Assembly (NCBI RefSeq): GCF_014138605.1
Contig: NZ_JACJHX010000005.1
Location: 1-64,000, forward strand
Origin: Peribacillus huizhouensis
Lineage (GTDB): Bacteria > Bacillota > Bacilli > Bacillales > DSM-1321
Direction: 5' to 3'
Length of the DNA: 64,000 bases
Shown here: positions 52,693 to 61,682 of the stretch, in pieces
How the letters are laid out: each line of letters begins with the position of its first letter
Numbering within the stretch: position 1 is the stretch's first letter
The notes under the pieces: model-generated
What the model was told of the DNA's origin: nothing
Seen by the model: the letters and a program-made list of their open reading frames with translations, nothing else
Database searches by the model: none
Translations under genes and position numbers: made by a program

Positions 52693-53535
52693 ATGAAAAC
52701 GGCAGTTGTTACGGATAGTACGGCCTATATTCCGGAACATATACGTAAACAATTTCATATACATATGGTTCCGCTTCAAGTTGTGATCGGCAATGAGACA
52801 TATCGGGAAGAAATTGATATAACAGCGGATGAATTTTACGATGTGGTTAAAACACAGGATAAGCTTCCGACAACATCTCAGCCGCCAACAGGTTTATTTG
52901 TCGAGAAGTATGAGGAATTAGCGCAAGAGTATGAGGCAGTTGTGAGTATCCATTTATCAAGTGGGATTAGTGGGACGTATCAAGGAGCGGTTAGTGCAGG
53001 AGAGATGGTTGAAAGTCTAGATGTGCACGGCTTTGATTCGGAAATCAGCTGTTATGTTCAAGCTTTCTATGTTCTTGAAGCAGCGAAGATGGCCTTAGAT
53101 GGAAAAGGGCCAGACGAGATTCTTGCTCGATTGGACGTCATCAAGCAATCCGTACGTGCCTATTTTATGGTGGATGACTTGGCACATTTGCAGCGTGGCG
53201 GACGTTTGAGCAGTGCCCAGGCGTTGATTGGCAGCCTCCTTCAAGTCAAACCAATCCTCCATTTTGTAGACAAAGTGATCGTTCCTTTTGAAAAAATCCG
53301 TACCCGGAAAAAAGCGATGAAACGAATTGCTGATCTACTCGGTCAAGATGTGGCTCAAGGCGGCACGTATAAAGCAGTCATTATCCATGCAAAACGAGAA
53401 GCAGAAGCGAAAGAATGGCAAAAAGAACTCAAAACACAATATCCGAATGTTGAATTCGATATCAGCTATTTCGGACCAGTTATTGGCACACATCTTGGCG
53501 AAGGCTCCATGGCGATGGGCTGGTACAAGGTTTAA
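52693..53535 (+). CDS. DegV family fatty-acid-binding protein (FakB-like)
   Basis: 280 aa, cytoplasmic. The N-terminal domain opens TAVVTDSTAYIPEHIRKQF, then VPLQVVIGNETYREEID and LPTTSQPPTG (the TSQPP fatty-acid loop). The C-terminal domain contains LSSGISGTYQGA and LAHLQRGGRLS, then VKPILHF. DegV/FakB proteins bind a fatty acid that the kinase FakA phosphorylates. The position after degU equals B. subtilis yviA. RBS AAGGATGG before ATG 52693. Despite the name, no direct role in DegU control is shown. Confidence 0.93.
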   Translation: MKTAVVTDSTAYIPEHIRKQFHIHMVPLQVVIGNETYREEIDITADEFYDVVKTQDKLPTTSQPPTGLFVEKYEELAQEYEAVVSIHLSSGISGTYQGAVSAGEMVESLDVHGFDSEISCYVQAFYVLEAAKMALDGKGPDEILARLDVIKQSVRAYFMVDDLAHLQRGGRLSSAQALIGSLLQVKPILHFVDKVIVPFEKIRTRKKAMKRIADLLGQDVAQGGTYKAVIIHAKREAEAKEWQKELKTQYPNVEFDISYFGPVIGTHLGEGSMAMGWYKV

Positions 53536-53536
53536 G

Positions 53537-53570
53537 AACGTCTGACCTCTGTTGGGGTGGGCGTTTTTTT
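53537..53570 (+). terminator. Terminator of the degV gene
   Basis: AACGTCTGACCT pairs with GGGGTGGGCGTT (several G-U pairs), followed by a T run (53537-53570). It is two nt after the stop. Confidence 0.75.
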
Positions 53571-53617
53571 GTTAGTTTAGTTAGGATTTTAGTATGTGAT
53601 CCGTTATCTATGCTGAA

Positions 53618-53763
53618 CCGAAAAGACTTGCTAAGGCGCGTAAATCAGGAATCCGGCACGAAAAGAGCTCGCTCCGGCACGTAAATTTCAAATCCGGCAT
53701 GAAAAGTGCTTATTCCGGCACGCAATTTGGAAATGTGGCACGTAAATTTCTGTATCCAGCATC
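53618..53763. repeat. Tandem array with 20-21 bp unit (7-8 alternating units)
   Basis: CCGGCACG-type units recur with anchors at 53619, 53639, 53659, 53680, 53700, 53721, 53741 and about 53761 (spacings 20, 20, 21, 20, 21, 20, 20). The base pairs after the core alternate: CGAAAAG, CGTAAAT, CGAAAAG, CGTAAAT, TGAAAAG, CGCAATT, CGTAAAT. It is the clearest of the four arrays in the window. Confidence 0.85.
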
Positions 53764-53940
53764 TTGGGCATAGGCCGCCCTAGTTTTACGTGAAATAAGC
53801 TCGGATTTGGGTCTTCGAGTAATCGAATGAATATGTAGTCGATTAATTCTTGATATTTTTAGAGTTGTATCGGATCGCGCTATTACATTTTACCTAGTAC
53901 GAAAGAATCGGATAGGAATCTATTATTTTAGTAGTGGTCA

Positions 53941-53949
53941 TGGTATAAT
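53941..53949 (+). promoter_or_regulatory. Extended -10 promoter upstream of the riboswitch
   Basis: TGGTATAAT at 53941-53949 is a consensus extended -10 element. It would start transcription near 53956, about 35 nt before the riboswitch. A -35 match is weak, as is usual for extended -10 promoters. Confidence 0.6.
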
Positions 53950-53990
53950 TTCGAAGCATCAATCAATATGGAAGATTCACCTTATCTTTC

Positions 53991-54080
53991 TAGAAAATAG
54001 CAAACTTCATCGAAAGGGGAGGACGCAAAGCCATGGGTCTAAAGTCACTTGTGTACAAGGATCGCCAGGTTGCCGAGAGG
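53991..54080 (+). promoter_or_regulatory. Cyclic-di-GMP-I (GEMM) riboswitch
   Basis: The conserved GEMM-I segments occur in order: GCAAAC (about 54000-54005), a GAAA tetraloop closing P1b, GGACGCAAAGCC (54021-54032) containing the c-di-GMP-contacting GACGCAAAGC, GGGTCTAAAG, and the tetraloop-receptor side AAGGATCGCCAGGTTGCCG (54057-54075). It lies 120 nt before a chemoreceptor gene and 2.1 kb before a GGDEF-EAL gene. The expression platform between 54080 and 54200 is not clear to me: only a weak hairpin with a T run (AATG...CATTTTT near 54100) is visible. Whether c-di-GMP switches expression on or off is therefore open. Confidence 0.92.
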
Positions 54081-54202
54081 ATAGGTAAAATGTACTGAAT
54101 GTTTATAGCATTTTTGATCCTAAATGTGTGCAGGTGTAACTGGACTCTTTCTTTTTATAAGTTAAGCAAAAAATATTTGAAGATTAGGAAAAAGGAGTAG
54201 GA

Positions 54203-55918
54203 ATGATGGGTTTACGTAATGCTGCAATTGGTAAGAAACTGTTCGTACTAATACTTAGTTCTTTCATCATCTTTGGTGTAATCGGTGGAACTGGATACTA
54301 CTATATGAATCAAATGAATAAAAAATCAGATCAAATGTACTGGGATGCTTTGCTTCCGGTAAAATGGCAAGGTCAAATTCGCATAAACACACGGGCGATC
54401 GATAATAGTACACTTGAGATGTTGCTTACATCTGATATAAAAAAGAAACAGGATTTAAAAGAACAAATTGACGCGCTAAAGAAGGACAATGAAACGTTGA
54501 TACAGGCGTTAGATAAAAGTCTGATATCTGAATCTGAGGTGGAACATCTATCTCAATTTAAGAAAGAGTATCAGAAATATGTAAATGCGGTTGAAGACGT
54601 ATACAATGTTGTACTGTCAGGCGATAAGGATTTTTTAGGCTATGCTAAATATCAGCAGGAAGTACAGCCAGCACGAGAAAAATCCAATTCATTACTGAAT
54701 GAAATAGGCGAATATATGGAGAGTTATGCGGACGAATTAGGTAAAAGTATTACAGAGAGCAGTCATGACAGTAATAATATTGTTATTATCATGATTCTTC
54801 TGTTTATTGTGATAAAAGGTGTACTTGGATTTATTATAACGCGGATGATTACCAATCCGATTAAAGAAATTGAAACACTAATGGAAAATGCGCAAAATGG
54901 GGATTTAACCGTTGCGGGGAGTTATCAATCCAAAAATGAAATTGGTCGATTGACTCATTCTTTTAATAATATGATGGTAAAGTTGCGCGAGTTGATGGCA
55001 CAAGTAAACATAACTTCTGAACAAGTAGCCGCTGCCTCTGAGGAATTAACGGCAAGTTCAGAAGAGTCGAGTAAAGCAAGTGAACAAATTGCCAATACCA
55101 TTCAAGAAGTGGCACATGGAGCGGATCAGCAGGTTAAGAACACTGAGGAGAGTTCGAAGGTCGTAAAAGAAATGGCGCTAAGTATTCAACAGATTGCTTC
55201 CCATGCTCATAATATATCTGCCAATTCGGTAGAAACATCACAAAAAGCGCTGGAAGGGAACGAAGCAATTCAAACGACAATTGAACAAATGAATTCGATT
55301 CATTTGACCGTTACGCAATTATCACAAATTGTCAAAGGGCTAGGTGAACGGTCAAAAGAGATTGGCAACATTATTGAAGCAATTACAAGCATTGCCTCGC
55401 AGACAAATTTACTCGCATTAAATGCGGCAATCGAGTCGGCAAGAGCAGGAGAACATGGCAGAGGGTTTGCTGTAGTAGCGGATGAAGTACGTAAATTAGC
55501 AGAACAGTCCGCTGAATCGGCTCAGAATATTTCAGAACTCATCACATTAATACAAGATGAGACAAATCTTGCTGTTCAATCGATGGGCCAAACAACTAGT
55601 GAAGTGACCGGCGGAATTAGTGTAGTAAATAAAGCTGGAGAATCTTTTGCGCAAATTCGTTATTCTGTGGATGAAATATCTGCGCAGCTCCAGGAAGTGT
55701 CTGCTGCTTCCCAACAGCTTTCAGCGGGATCTGAACAAGTCTTACAATCTGAAAAACGATTAGCTGAAATTGCCGAAGCAGCTGCTTCAAGAACACAAAA
55801 TGTAGCGGCGGCAACAGAGGAACAACTGGCATCAATGGAAGAAATCTCATCATCCGCTGCCACACTCTCTCATATGGCTGAAGAATTACAAGAGCAAATT
55901 GGCAGATTTAAAGTGTAA
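54203..55918 (+). CDS. Transmembrane methyl-accepting chemotaxis protein under riboswitch control
   Basis: 571 aa. Membrane segments at about 12-32 and 194-214 enclose a four-helix-bundle sensor domain ([20 protein letters not shown]). A HAMP domain follows (about 215-268, [20 protein letters not shown]), then the long MCP signalling domain (about 290-570). Its tip has [21 protein letters not shown] and [17 protein letters not shown]. It senses a small molecule outside the cell and signals to CheA/CheW. The c-di-GMP riboswitch in its leader links its amount to the motile-sessile state. Start ATG ATG after AAAAAGGAG; the second ATG is possible. Element F follows the stop. Confidence 0.93.
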   Translation: MMGLRNAAIGKKLFVLILSSFIIFGVIGGTGYYYMNQMNKKSDQMYWDALLPVKWQGQIRINTRAIDNSTLEMLLTSDIKKKQDLKEQIDALKKDNETLIQALDKSLISESEVEHLSQFKKEYQKYVNAVEDVYNVVLSGDKDFLGYAKYQQEVQPAREKSNSLLNEIGEYMESYADELGKSITESSHDSNNIVIIMILLFIVIKGVLGFIITRMITNPIKEIETLMENAQNGDLTVAGSYQSKNEIGRLTHSFNNMMVKLRELMAQVNITSEQVAAASEELTASSEESSKASEQIANTIQEVAHGADQQVKNTEESSKVVKEMALSIQQIASHAHNISANSVETSQKALEGNEAIQTTIEQMNSIHLTVTQLSQIVKGLGERSKEIGNIIEAITSIASQTNLLALNAAIESARAGEHGRGFAVVADEVRKLAEQSAESAQNISELITLIQDETNLAVQSMGQTTSEVTGGISVVNKAGESFAQIRYSVDEISAQLQEVSAASQQLSAGSEQVLQSEKRLAEIAEAAASRTQNVAAATEEQLASMEEISSSAATLSHMAEELQEQIGRFKV

Positions 55919-55933
55919 TAAGAATTTTCAAGA

Positions 55934-56018
55934 AGGGTCTGACCCCATACGCTATATATTGTTTATTGTGTCATGTTCACGTCTTAAACGGTATTTAGTA
56001 GTTGCGGGGTCTGACCCT
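55934..56018. repeat. Paired GGGTCTGACCC element F
   Basis: AGGGTCTGACCCC (55934-55946) and GGGGTCTGACCCT (56006-56018) are inverted copies with only the central base mismatched. They lie 16 nt after the chemoreceptor stop. Shares GTTGCGGGGTCTGAC with copy G. Confidence 0.8.
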
Positions 56019-56219
56019 TTCATTATGGAAAGCTACGATCTTGTTGTTGTATAAGAAATCATTTAGGTCAAAAGTGTGGTATTATTAACAAATAAAAACA
56101 TAAAAGGTAGAATCTATTTTTTGTAATCATAGTTGTGATTTATCTTTTTTTTATGGAGATCGTAAGTCCACCTATTTATAGAAATCATTCATCAAATTTA
56201 AATGAGAGGGATTATTGAG

Positions 56220-58706
56220 ATGAATAAGTCTTTTCAGGGGGAAACTAAGGAAAAAAGAATGAATGTAATGACCAGAGAAGAAGACTTTCATTCTCTAATT
56301 ATCGATCACCTGAATGCTGTTATCAAATTGGATGTCAGTGGGAATCTCTTAAACTGTAACAAAGCATTTGCACAACAGTTTGGTTATACGGAACAAGACT
56401 TCAATGAATCATTTATAGAGACGTTTATTCAAGATTATACATATGAACAAAAAAAGTATGTTACAGATGCTTTTTTAGGGAAAACAAATCGGTTTAATGC
56501 TTTAGTTGTTGGCAAAAATGGCGATACTCGCTATACAAATATTACCCTTCTTCCGATAGTTACTTCTGAAGGCATGGAAGTGTATATGATCATAAAAAAT
56601 ATGACTGTTTTAAAGGAGCAGGAAAGAGAGTTACTTCTGTGCAAAGAAAACTTTAATACAATTGAAGAAATTGGCAATATTGGGAGTTTTCATTACGAAA
56701 TAAAGAGCGATCGCACGTTTTTTTCGAAACAAAAACGATTGATTCTTGGTATTAGTGAAGAGGAAGAATTTTCACCATCATATAAGCAAATTCTCGAGTT
56801 TGTCCATCCTGATGATCATCCTAAACTTGAAATTGCCTTCCAGCAAACTTTATTTAACAATGGCAGTGCTCATTTTGAATGTAGAGTTGTGAGAAGAGAT
56901 CAAGCCATTCGTCATGTGTATGTACAAATGGAAGTCCTTTTTGACGAAATAGGTCTACCAGTTCGTGTAATTGGCTTCATTCAAGATATTACGAAAAGTA
57001 AAACACTTGAGTCGAAGCTTATGGAAAAAGAAAAGCAGTTTTCTCGAATTTATAATAACCTTGATGTTGGGGTCTGTTCTGTAAATATGCAGACTGGGCA
57101 AATAATTCTTTGGACGCAAGGAATTGAACAAATCTGCGGCTATCTAGCTGCTGAAGTGGAAAATAATACTGAATGGACAACCATCGTTCATCCTGAAGAT
57201 TTGTTGCCATTTGTGGATCTATACCATGAGTTAGCAAAAGGAAACGCCGTTCGTCATCAATACCGTATCATCCATAAGAACGGTGATATTAAGTGGATAC
57301 AACAATATATGATCCCTACTTTAGATGGTAGCGGAACATTTATTCAATTAGACAGCCTTATTACAGATATTACAGAGCAACATCTGTTACATGAAAAAGT
57401 GAAACATATTTCTTATCATGATCATTTAACCCAACTGCCAAACCGAAGAAAATTTAATAAAAAAATAAAACGATTTGCTAGAGAGTACGCGAATAGCGAT
57501 AAGAAGTTTGCTGTGATGATCATTGATATTGATCATTTTAAATATATCAATGATACAATCGGTTACCCAAGTGGTGATGAATTATTAGTGCAATTTGCTG
57601 CTCGTCTTGCTTCTCTATTACCAGAAAATGATCAACTTGCTCGTCTCGGAGGCGATGAGTTTGGTGTTCTAGTCATTAATTTGGACTCGATTGAAACACT
57701 TGAAATGATCTCAAATCAAATTATTGATGGGTTAATCGAGCCGTTTTTGATAGACGGTTATGAATTATATGTCACTGTAAGTATTGGGATTAGTGTTTTT
57801 CCAGACAATGGGATAGATAGCTCGGACTTATTAAGCAATGCCGATATTGCATTAAACACAGCTGAGAAACAAGGTGAAAGTAAGTATAATATTATATCTC
57901 GATCAAGCAGTCTCGAGTCCTATAAATCATATAGCTTAGGCCGGGACTTAAGGAAGGCAATAGAAAATAACGAAATGACGTTGCATTTTCAGCCTCGAGT
58001 CGAAAGTTGTACAGGTGAAATGATGAGTGCCGAAGCTCTAATTCGTTGGAATCATCCAGAGTGGGGACTCATCTCACCGATGGAATTCCTGCCAATTGCT
58101 GAAGGAAACGGCTTAATTGTTCATATTGATAATTGGGTTTTAAAAGAAGTATGTAAACAGATAAGAAAATGGAAAGATGCTCAGCTAGCTACGGTGCCGA
58201 TTTCGATTAATATTTCCGCTGTCCATTTTATGAAACGAGATTGGCTTCAAATGATAGAGAGAACGATTCAAGAAGCGGGAATTCAGCCAAGCGATATCGA
58301 ATTTGAAATGACCGAAAGCTCTTGTTTGCACAATAAAGAAGTAGTGAAGAACACGATGAATTCATTAAAGGAAATGGGAATCACCATCTCTTTAGATGAC
58401 TTTGGTACCGGATATTCTTCTCTATTTTATTTAACTCAATTTCCGTTTGACGTGATTAAAATTGATAAATCGTTCATTCAAAATATGATTCATAGCGATC
58501 AAGATATGTTTATCGCAAAATCGATTATTTATTTAGCAAAAGGCTTGCAAATAAAGGTGGTCGCTGAAGGGGTAGAGACGCTACAGCAATTAAATCTGCT
58601 CAAAAAAGAAGAATGCCATCAAATTCAAGGCTATTTATTTAGTCGTCCTGTTCCAAATGAGGAATTTAAAGCACTTTTGCAAAAAAGAATCCTCCAGCCG
58701 AATTAA
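56220..58706 (+). CDS. PAS-PAS-PAS-GGDEF-EAL c-di-GMP turnover protein
   Basis: 828 aa from ATG 56220 (GAGAGGG about 10 nt before); an in-frame ATG 18 nt upstream is less well spaced. No membrane segments. Three PAS/PAC units (about 15-130, 135-270, 280-400 with ITDITEQH) precede a GGDEF domain (about 405-565; active site LGGDEFG intact) and an EAL domain (about 580-825). The EAL domain keeps SAEALIRWNHPEWG, the metal Asp pair in DDFGTGYSSL, and the Lys of KIDKSFI, then VVAEGVET. Both activities look intact by motif, so it could make or break c-di-GMP according to PAS input. It may feed the riboswitch at 53991. Monocistronic, with element G after the stop. Confidence 0.93.
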   Translation: MNKSFQGETKEKRMNVMTREEDFHSLIIDHLNAVIKLDVSGNLLNCNKAFAQQFGYTEQDFNESFIETFIQDYTYEQKKYVTDAFLGKTNRFNALVVGKNGDTRYTNITLLPIVTSEGMEVYMIIKNMTVLKEQERELLLCKENFNTIEEIGNIGSFHYEIKSDRTFFSKQKRLILGISEEEEFSPSYKQILEFVHPDDHPKLEIAFQQTLFNNGSAHFECRVVRRDQAIRHVYVQMEVLFDEIGLPVRVIGFIQDITKSKTLESKLMEKEKQFSRIYNNLDVGVCSVNMQTGQIILWTQGIEQICGYLAAEVENNTEWTTIVHPEDLLPFVDLYHELAKGNAVRHQYRIIHKNGDIKWIQQYMIPTLDGSGTFIQLDSLITDITEQHLLHEKVKHISYHDHLTQLPNRRKFNKKIKRFAREYANSDKKFAVMIIDIDHFKYINDTIGYPSGDELLVQFAARLASLLPENDQLARLGGDEFGVLVINLDSIETLEMISNQIIDGLIEPFLIDGYELYVTVSIGISVFPDNGIDSSDLLSNADIALNTAEKQGESKYNIISRSSSLESYKSYSLGRDLRKAIENNEMTLHFQPRVESCTGEMMSAEALIRWNHPEWGLISPMEFLPIAEGNGLIVHIDNWVLKEVCKQIRKWKDAQLATVPISINISAVHFMKRDWLQMIERTIQEAGIQPSDIEFEMTESSCLHNKEVVKNTMNSLKEMGITISLDDFGTGYSSLFYLTQFPFDVIKIDKSFIQNMIHSDQDMFIAKSIIYLAKGLQIKVVAEGVETLQQLNLLKKEECHQIQGYLFSRPVPNEEFKALLQKRILQPN

Positions 58707-58712
58707 TGGATT

Positions 58713-58803
58713 AGAAGGGGCTGACCTCGCACTCTAAATCAGTATGTAGTGTTTTATGCCTTATTTTATATTGTATTTTGTTGTTGCGGTGTCTGACTCT
58801 TCT
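58713..58803. repeat. Paired GGGTCTGACCC element G (degenerate)
   Basis: AGAAGGGGCTGACCTCGC (58713-58730) and GCGGTGTCTGACTCTTCT (58786-58803) form an imperfect inverted pair, 7 nt after the GGDEF-EAL stop. Right half matches copy F (TTGCGG...GTCTGAC). Confidence 0.7.
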
Positions 58804-58862
58804 GATTATTTATTGAGTAGCGAATATAGAGATGATGAAAAATAAATAGGAGGTTTTTTTCG

Positions 58863-60263
58863 ATGATTTCCCCTCACACTACCACTCCGTATTCCCCCCA
58901 TTTGCAGTACCACTTATCGGGTCGATTACTGCTTGCTGCTGAAATTCCTTTTCCCTCTGAATTGCTTACAGAACATATGCAAGCAGGTTATGTTGCTGCA
59001 AAAGTTGGTGTCATCCGTGAGAATGGTAAATATCAATGTTCACGCTGTAGTAATCGTAATCAACAGTTGTTTTACACGTTTCCTTGCAGCCTTTGTCAAA
59101 AAAACTGCACATATTGTCGTTCCTGCATTATGATGGGGCGTGTAAGTGAATGTACGGAGCTTTACTCATGGACCGGACCTGAACTTCATTTTTCGATTCC
59201 CCCTCAAGTAATGGCTTGGGATGGCACACTTTCTGACGGGCAAAAAACGGCTTCAGACAGAGTGATTGCAGCGGTTGAACAAAATGAAGAAGTCCTCGTA
59301 TGGGCCGTTTGCGGAGCTGGGAAAACGGAGGTGTTGTTTAAAGGAATTGACACTGCAATCTCAAATGGAAAACGGGTTTGTATTTGCACACCAAGGACGG
59401 ATGTCGTGCTTGAACTTGCTCCGCGAATTAGACAGGCTTTTCCAAACATGGACGTCGCAGCTCTTTACGGTGGCAGTGAAGACCGTCACTTAGCCGCACC
59501 TCTAACTGTTTCGACAACGCACCAGCTCTACCGTTTTGCCAATGCCTTTGATACGATCATTATTGACGAAGTCGACGCTTTTCCGTACTCTATGGACATA
59601 TCCCTTCAGCAAGCTGTACAGAAGGCAAAAAAACAAACCTCATCTACGATTTATTTAACCGCCACACCATCACGACAAATGCAGAATGCTTATCGAAAAG
59701 GGAAACTTCAAGCTGTGACAATTCCAGCACGCTACCATCGTAAGCTGATTCCAGTACCAACGATGAAATGGAGCGGCAATTGGCAAAAGCAGTTTCAGAA
59801 AAAGAAAATCCCTCTACAAATTCAATCCTGGGTTCATGATCGGATTGAACGCAATATCCCCATTCTCTTATTTTTCCCAAGTATTAAAGTGATGAAAGCA
59901 TGCTTACCTCTGTTTCAAAACATCGAACCTCATCTACTTGCTGTTCATTCAGAAGATCCCGAGCGGAAAGAAAAGGTCACGCTGCTTCGTAATCGGGAAG
60001 TTCCCGGTTTGCTGACAACAACGATTTTGGAACGTGGTGTGACGATTCCTAGATTGGATGTCGCGGTCATTGGCGCGGAGCATCAAGTGTTTTCTGAAAG
60101 TGCCCTTGTTCAGATCGCCGGCAGAGTAGGAAGAAGTGCGGACCATCCGACCGGGAATATTACGTTTTTTCATTATGGCAAAAGCGAGGAAATGGTAAAA
60201 GCTGTTTGGCATATTGAAAACATGAACCGTGAAGCAAGTAAGCGAGGGTTGCTAGATGTTTGA
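58863..60263 (+). CDS. comFA: DNA uptake ATPase ComFA
   Basis: 466 aa. An N-terminal four-cysteine zinc motif region (about 60-100: CSRCSNRNQ, CSLCQKNCTYCRSC) is followed by a DEAD-box helicase-like ATPase core. Walker A is in VCGAGKTEVL, motif Ia in CTPRTDVVLELAPRI, motif II in IIDEVDAFPYS, and YLTATPS and AGRVGRSADHPTG are also present. ComFA drives single-stranded DNA through the ComEC channel during transformation. It overlaps comFC by 8 nt. RBS AGGAGG before ATG 58863. I see no clear ComK box. Confidence 0.95.
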   Translation: MISPHTTTPYSPHLQYHLSGRLLLAAEIPFPSELLTEHMQAGYVAAKVGVIRENGKYQCSRCSNRNQQLFYTFPCSLCQKNCTYCRSCIMMGRVSECTELYSWTGPELHFSIPPQVMAWDGTLSDGQKTASDRVIAAVEQNEEVLVWAVCGAGKTEVLFKGIDTAISNGKRVCICTPRTDVVLELAPRIRQAFPNMDVAALYGGSEDRHLAAPLTVSTTHQLYRFANAFDTIIIDEVDAFPYSMDISLQQAVQKAKKQTSSTIYLTATPSRQMQNAYRKGKLQAVTIPARYHRKLIPVPTMKWSGNWQKQFQKKKIPLQIQSWVHDRIERNIPILLFFPSIKVMKACLPLFQNIEPHLLAVHSEDPERKEKVTLLRNREVPGLLTTTILERGVTIPRLDVAVIGAEHQVFSESALVQIAGRVGRSADHPTGNITFFHYGKSEEMVKAVWHIENMNREASKRGLLDV

Positions 60264-60972
60264 TTGGTCTATCTTAAAACCCCGTCTCTGTCTGCTTTGT
60301 GATCAAGAAATAAACCAAAAGATATCATGGATGAGTTTGTTAATGCAGGAACAGGAGACGCCAGTCTGTGCGGACTGTTTCACTAAATTTGATCCGCTTA
60401 GAGGCGAGTTATGCCAAATATGCTCACGAGTTTTGTCAGCCGAGTTTCGAAGAGGTTCGCTTTGTTTAGATTGCCACCGTTGGGAACAAGATCCGGATTG
60501 GCAAGGATTTTTAACGGAAAATCGGTCGCTGTTTCATTATAATGATTATATGAAAGAAACGATTGCTAAATTTAAATATCGTGGTGACTATGCTATCGCA
60601 GAAGTCTTTTCCCCTTTGATAAAGGATGCGTTGCTTACATTAGCGTTTGATTCTGTTGCTGTGATTCCGCTAAGTAGAGAACGGCTGTTAGAGCGGGGCT
60701 TTAATCAAGCAGAAGCATTAGCTATTACTGCAGGTCAAACATGCATCTATCCGCTTGCGAGAATACATACAGAAAAACAATCAAAGAAATCTCGCCGCGA
60801 CAGGATTAATTTGCCACAAGTTTTTCAGATCACCGATCCCGAACTGGTAGCAGGAAAGAAAATCCTACTAATTGATGATATTTACACAACTGGCTCAACA
60901 TTAAGACATGCTGCTAAAGCGCTCAAACTTGCAGGGGCAACTGAAATTAGATCACTCACGCTCGCCAGATAG
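60256..60972 (+). CDS. comFC: Competence protein ComFC (phosphoribosyltransferase-like)
   Basis: 238 aa. An N-terminal zinc finger (CLLCDQEI, CADC, CQIC, CLDCHRWEQD) is followed by a phosphoribosyltransferase-type domain with the PRPP-binding motif ILLIDDIYTTGSTLRHA at about 207-223. ComFC/GntX proteins are needed for full transformation and partner ComFA. Start ATG 60256 lies inside comFA, so translation is coupled. The comFB gene found between them in B. subtilis is absent. Confidence 0.94.
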   Translation: MFDWSILKPRLCLLCDQEINQKISWMSLLMQEQETPVCADCFTKFDPLRGELCQICSRVLSAEFRRGSLCLDCHRWEQDPDWQGFLTENRSLFHYNDYMKETIAKFKYRGDYAIAEVFSPLIKDALLTLAFDSVAVIPLSRERLLERGFNQAEALAITAGQTCIYPLARIHTEKQSKKSRRDRINLPQVFQITDPELVAGKKILLIDDIYTTGSTLRHAAKALKLAGATEIRSLTLAR

Positions 60973-61066
60973 GGAATATTCTGTGGAAAAGGGGATGCCA
61001 TTTGAGGTCACTTTTTTAATTGTCGGGTTGGGATTATTTGCTAAAGGATGTTTTTTGTAAACCCCT

Positions 61067-61093
61067 TAATATTTAACCGATTTCAGTCGATAT
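61067..61093 (+). promoter_or_regulatory. Weak sigma-D promoter candidate before yvyF
   Basis: TAAT (61067-61070), 15 nt, then GTCGATAT (61086-61093) differs from TAAA-N15-GCCGATAT at one base per half. It lies 43 nt before yvyF. A plausible motility promoter, weaker than the one before flgM. Confidence 0.4.
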
Positions 61094-61135
61094 AATAGTC
61101 AAAGAGTGCAGGTTTCCTGAAAGGGGATTAGCAAG

Positions 61136-61549
61136 ATGGAGTTAACGAATTGTGCAAATTGCAATAAATTGTTCGTGAAATCAAAATTTCGTGACGTATG
61201 TGATGTCTGTTTTAAAGAAGAAGAAGCTAAATTTGATATCGTCTATAAATATATTCGCAAAGCTGCCAACCGTACCGCTACGATGCAGCAAGTCGTCGAT
61301 GGAACTGGTGTGGAAGAAGAACTTTTGATCAAATTTGTCAAAAAAGGTAGATTGCGTTTGTCGCAATTTCCGAATCTCGGCTATCCATGTGAAAAATGTG
61401 GAACAATGATTAAAGAAGGAAGAATCTGTGGGAATTGTACAAACTCGATTCGTGCCGATTTGGCAGTGGTAGAAAAAGAAGAACAACGTAAACGGGAAAT
61501 CGCGGAACGTGATCACCAAAGTGCCTATTATAGTAGAATGGATGAATAG
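61136..61549 (+). CDS. yvyF: Flagellar operon protein YvyF
   Basis: 137 aa. Zinc-binding cysteines frame the protein: CANCNKLF, CDVCFKEE near the start, then CEKCGTMI and CGNCTN. A helix-turn-helix-like middle (MQQVVDGTGVEEELLIKFVK) lies between. The C-terminus is a charged helix. This is the TIGR03826-type protein always found between comF and flgM; its function is unknown, possibly regulation of flagellar assembly. RBS AAGGGG before ATG 61136. Confidence 0.93.
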   Translation: MELTNCANCNKLFVKSKFRDVCDVCFKEEEAKFDIVYKYIRKAANRTATMQQVVDGTGVEEELLIKFVKKGRLRLSQFPNLGYPCEKCGTMIKEGRICGNCTNSIRADLAVVEKEEQRKREIAERDHQSAYYSRMDE

Positions 61550-61610
61550 GGTACACTAATAAAAAGACAACATTCGACAAATACATGAAAAGATTGTCAA
61601 ATGAAACAAA

Positions 61611-61637
61611 TAAAAAAAACGAAAAGCTAACCGATAA
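61611..61637 (+). promoter_or_regulatory. Sigma-D promoter of flgM
   Basis: TAAA (61611-61614), exactly 15 nt, then ACCGATAA (61630-61637) matches the TAAA-N15-GCCGATAA consensus except for one base. It lies 46 nt before flgM. In B. subtilis flgM is also driven by sigma-D, giving anti-sigma feedback. Confidence 0.8.
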
Positions 61638-61682
61638 TAGTAAAAAAGGAGTCAATAAAAAGCCGAAAGTGAGGATTGCGAG

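Noticed and set aside
53618-53763. Possible CRISPR array
   Set aside because: Units are directly adjacent with no unique spacers, are only 20-21 nt long and no cas genes are present.
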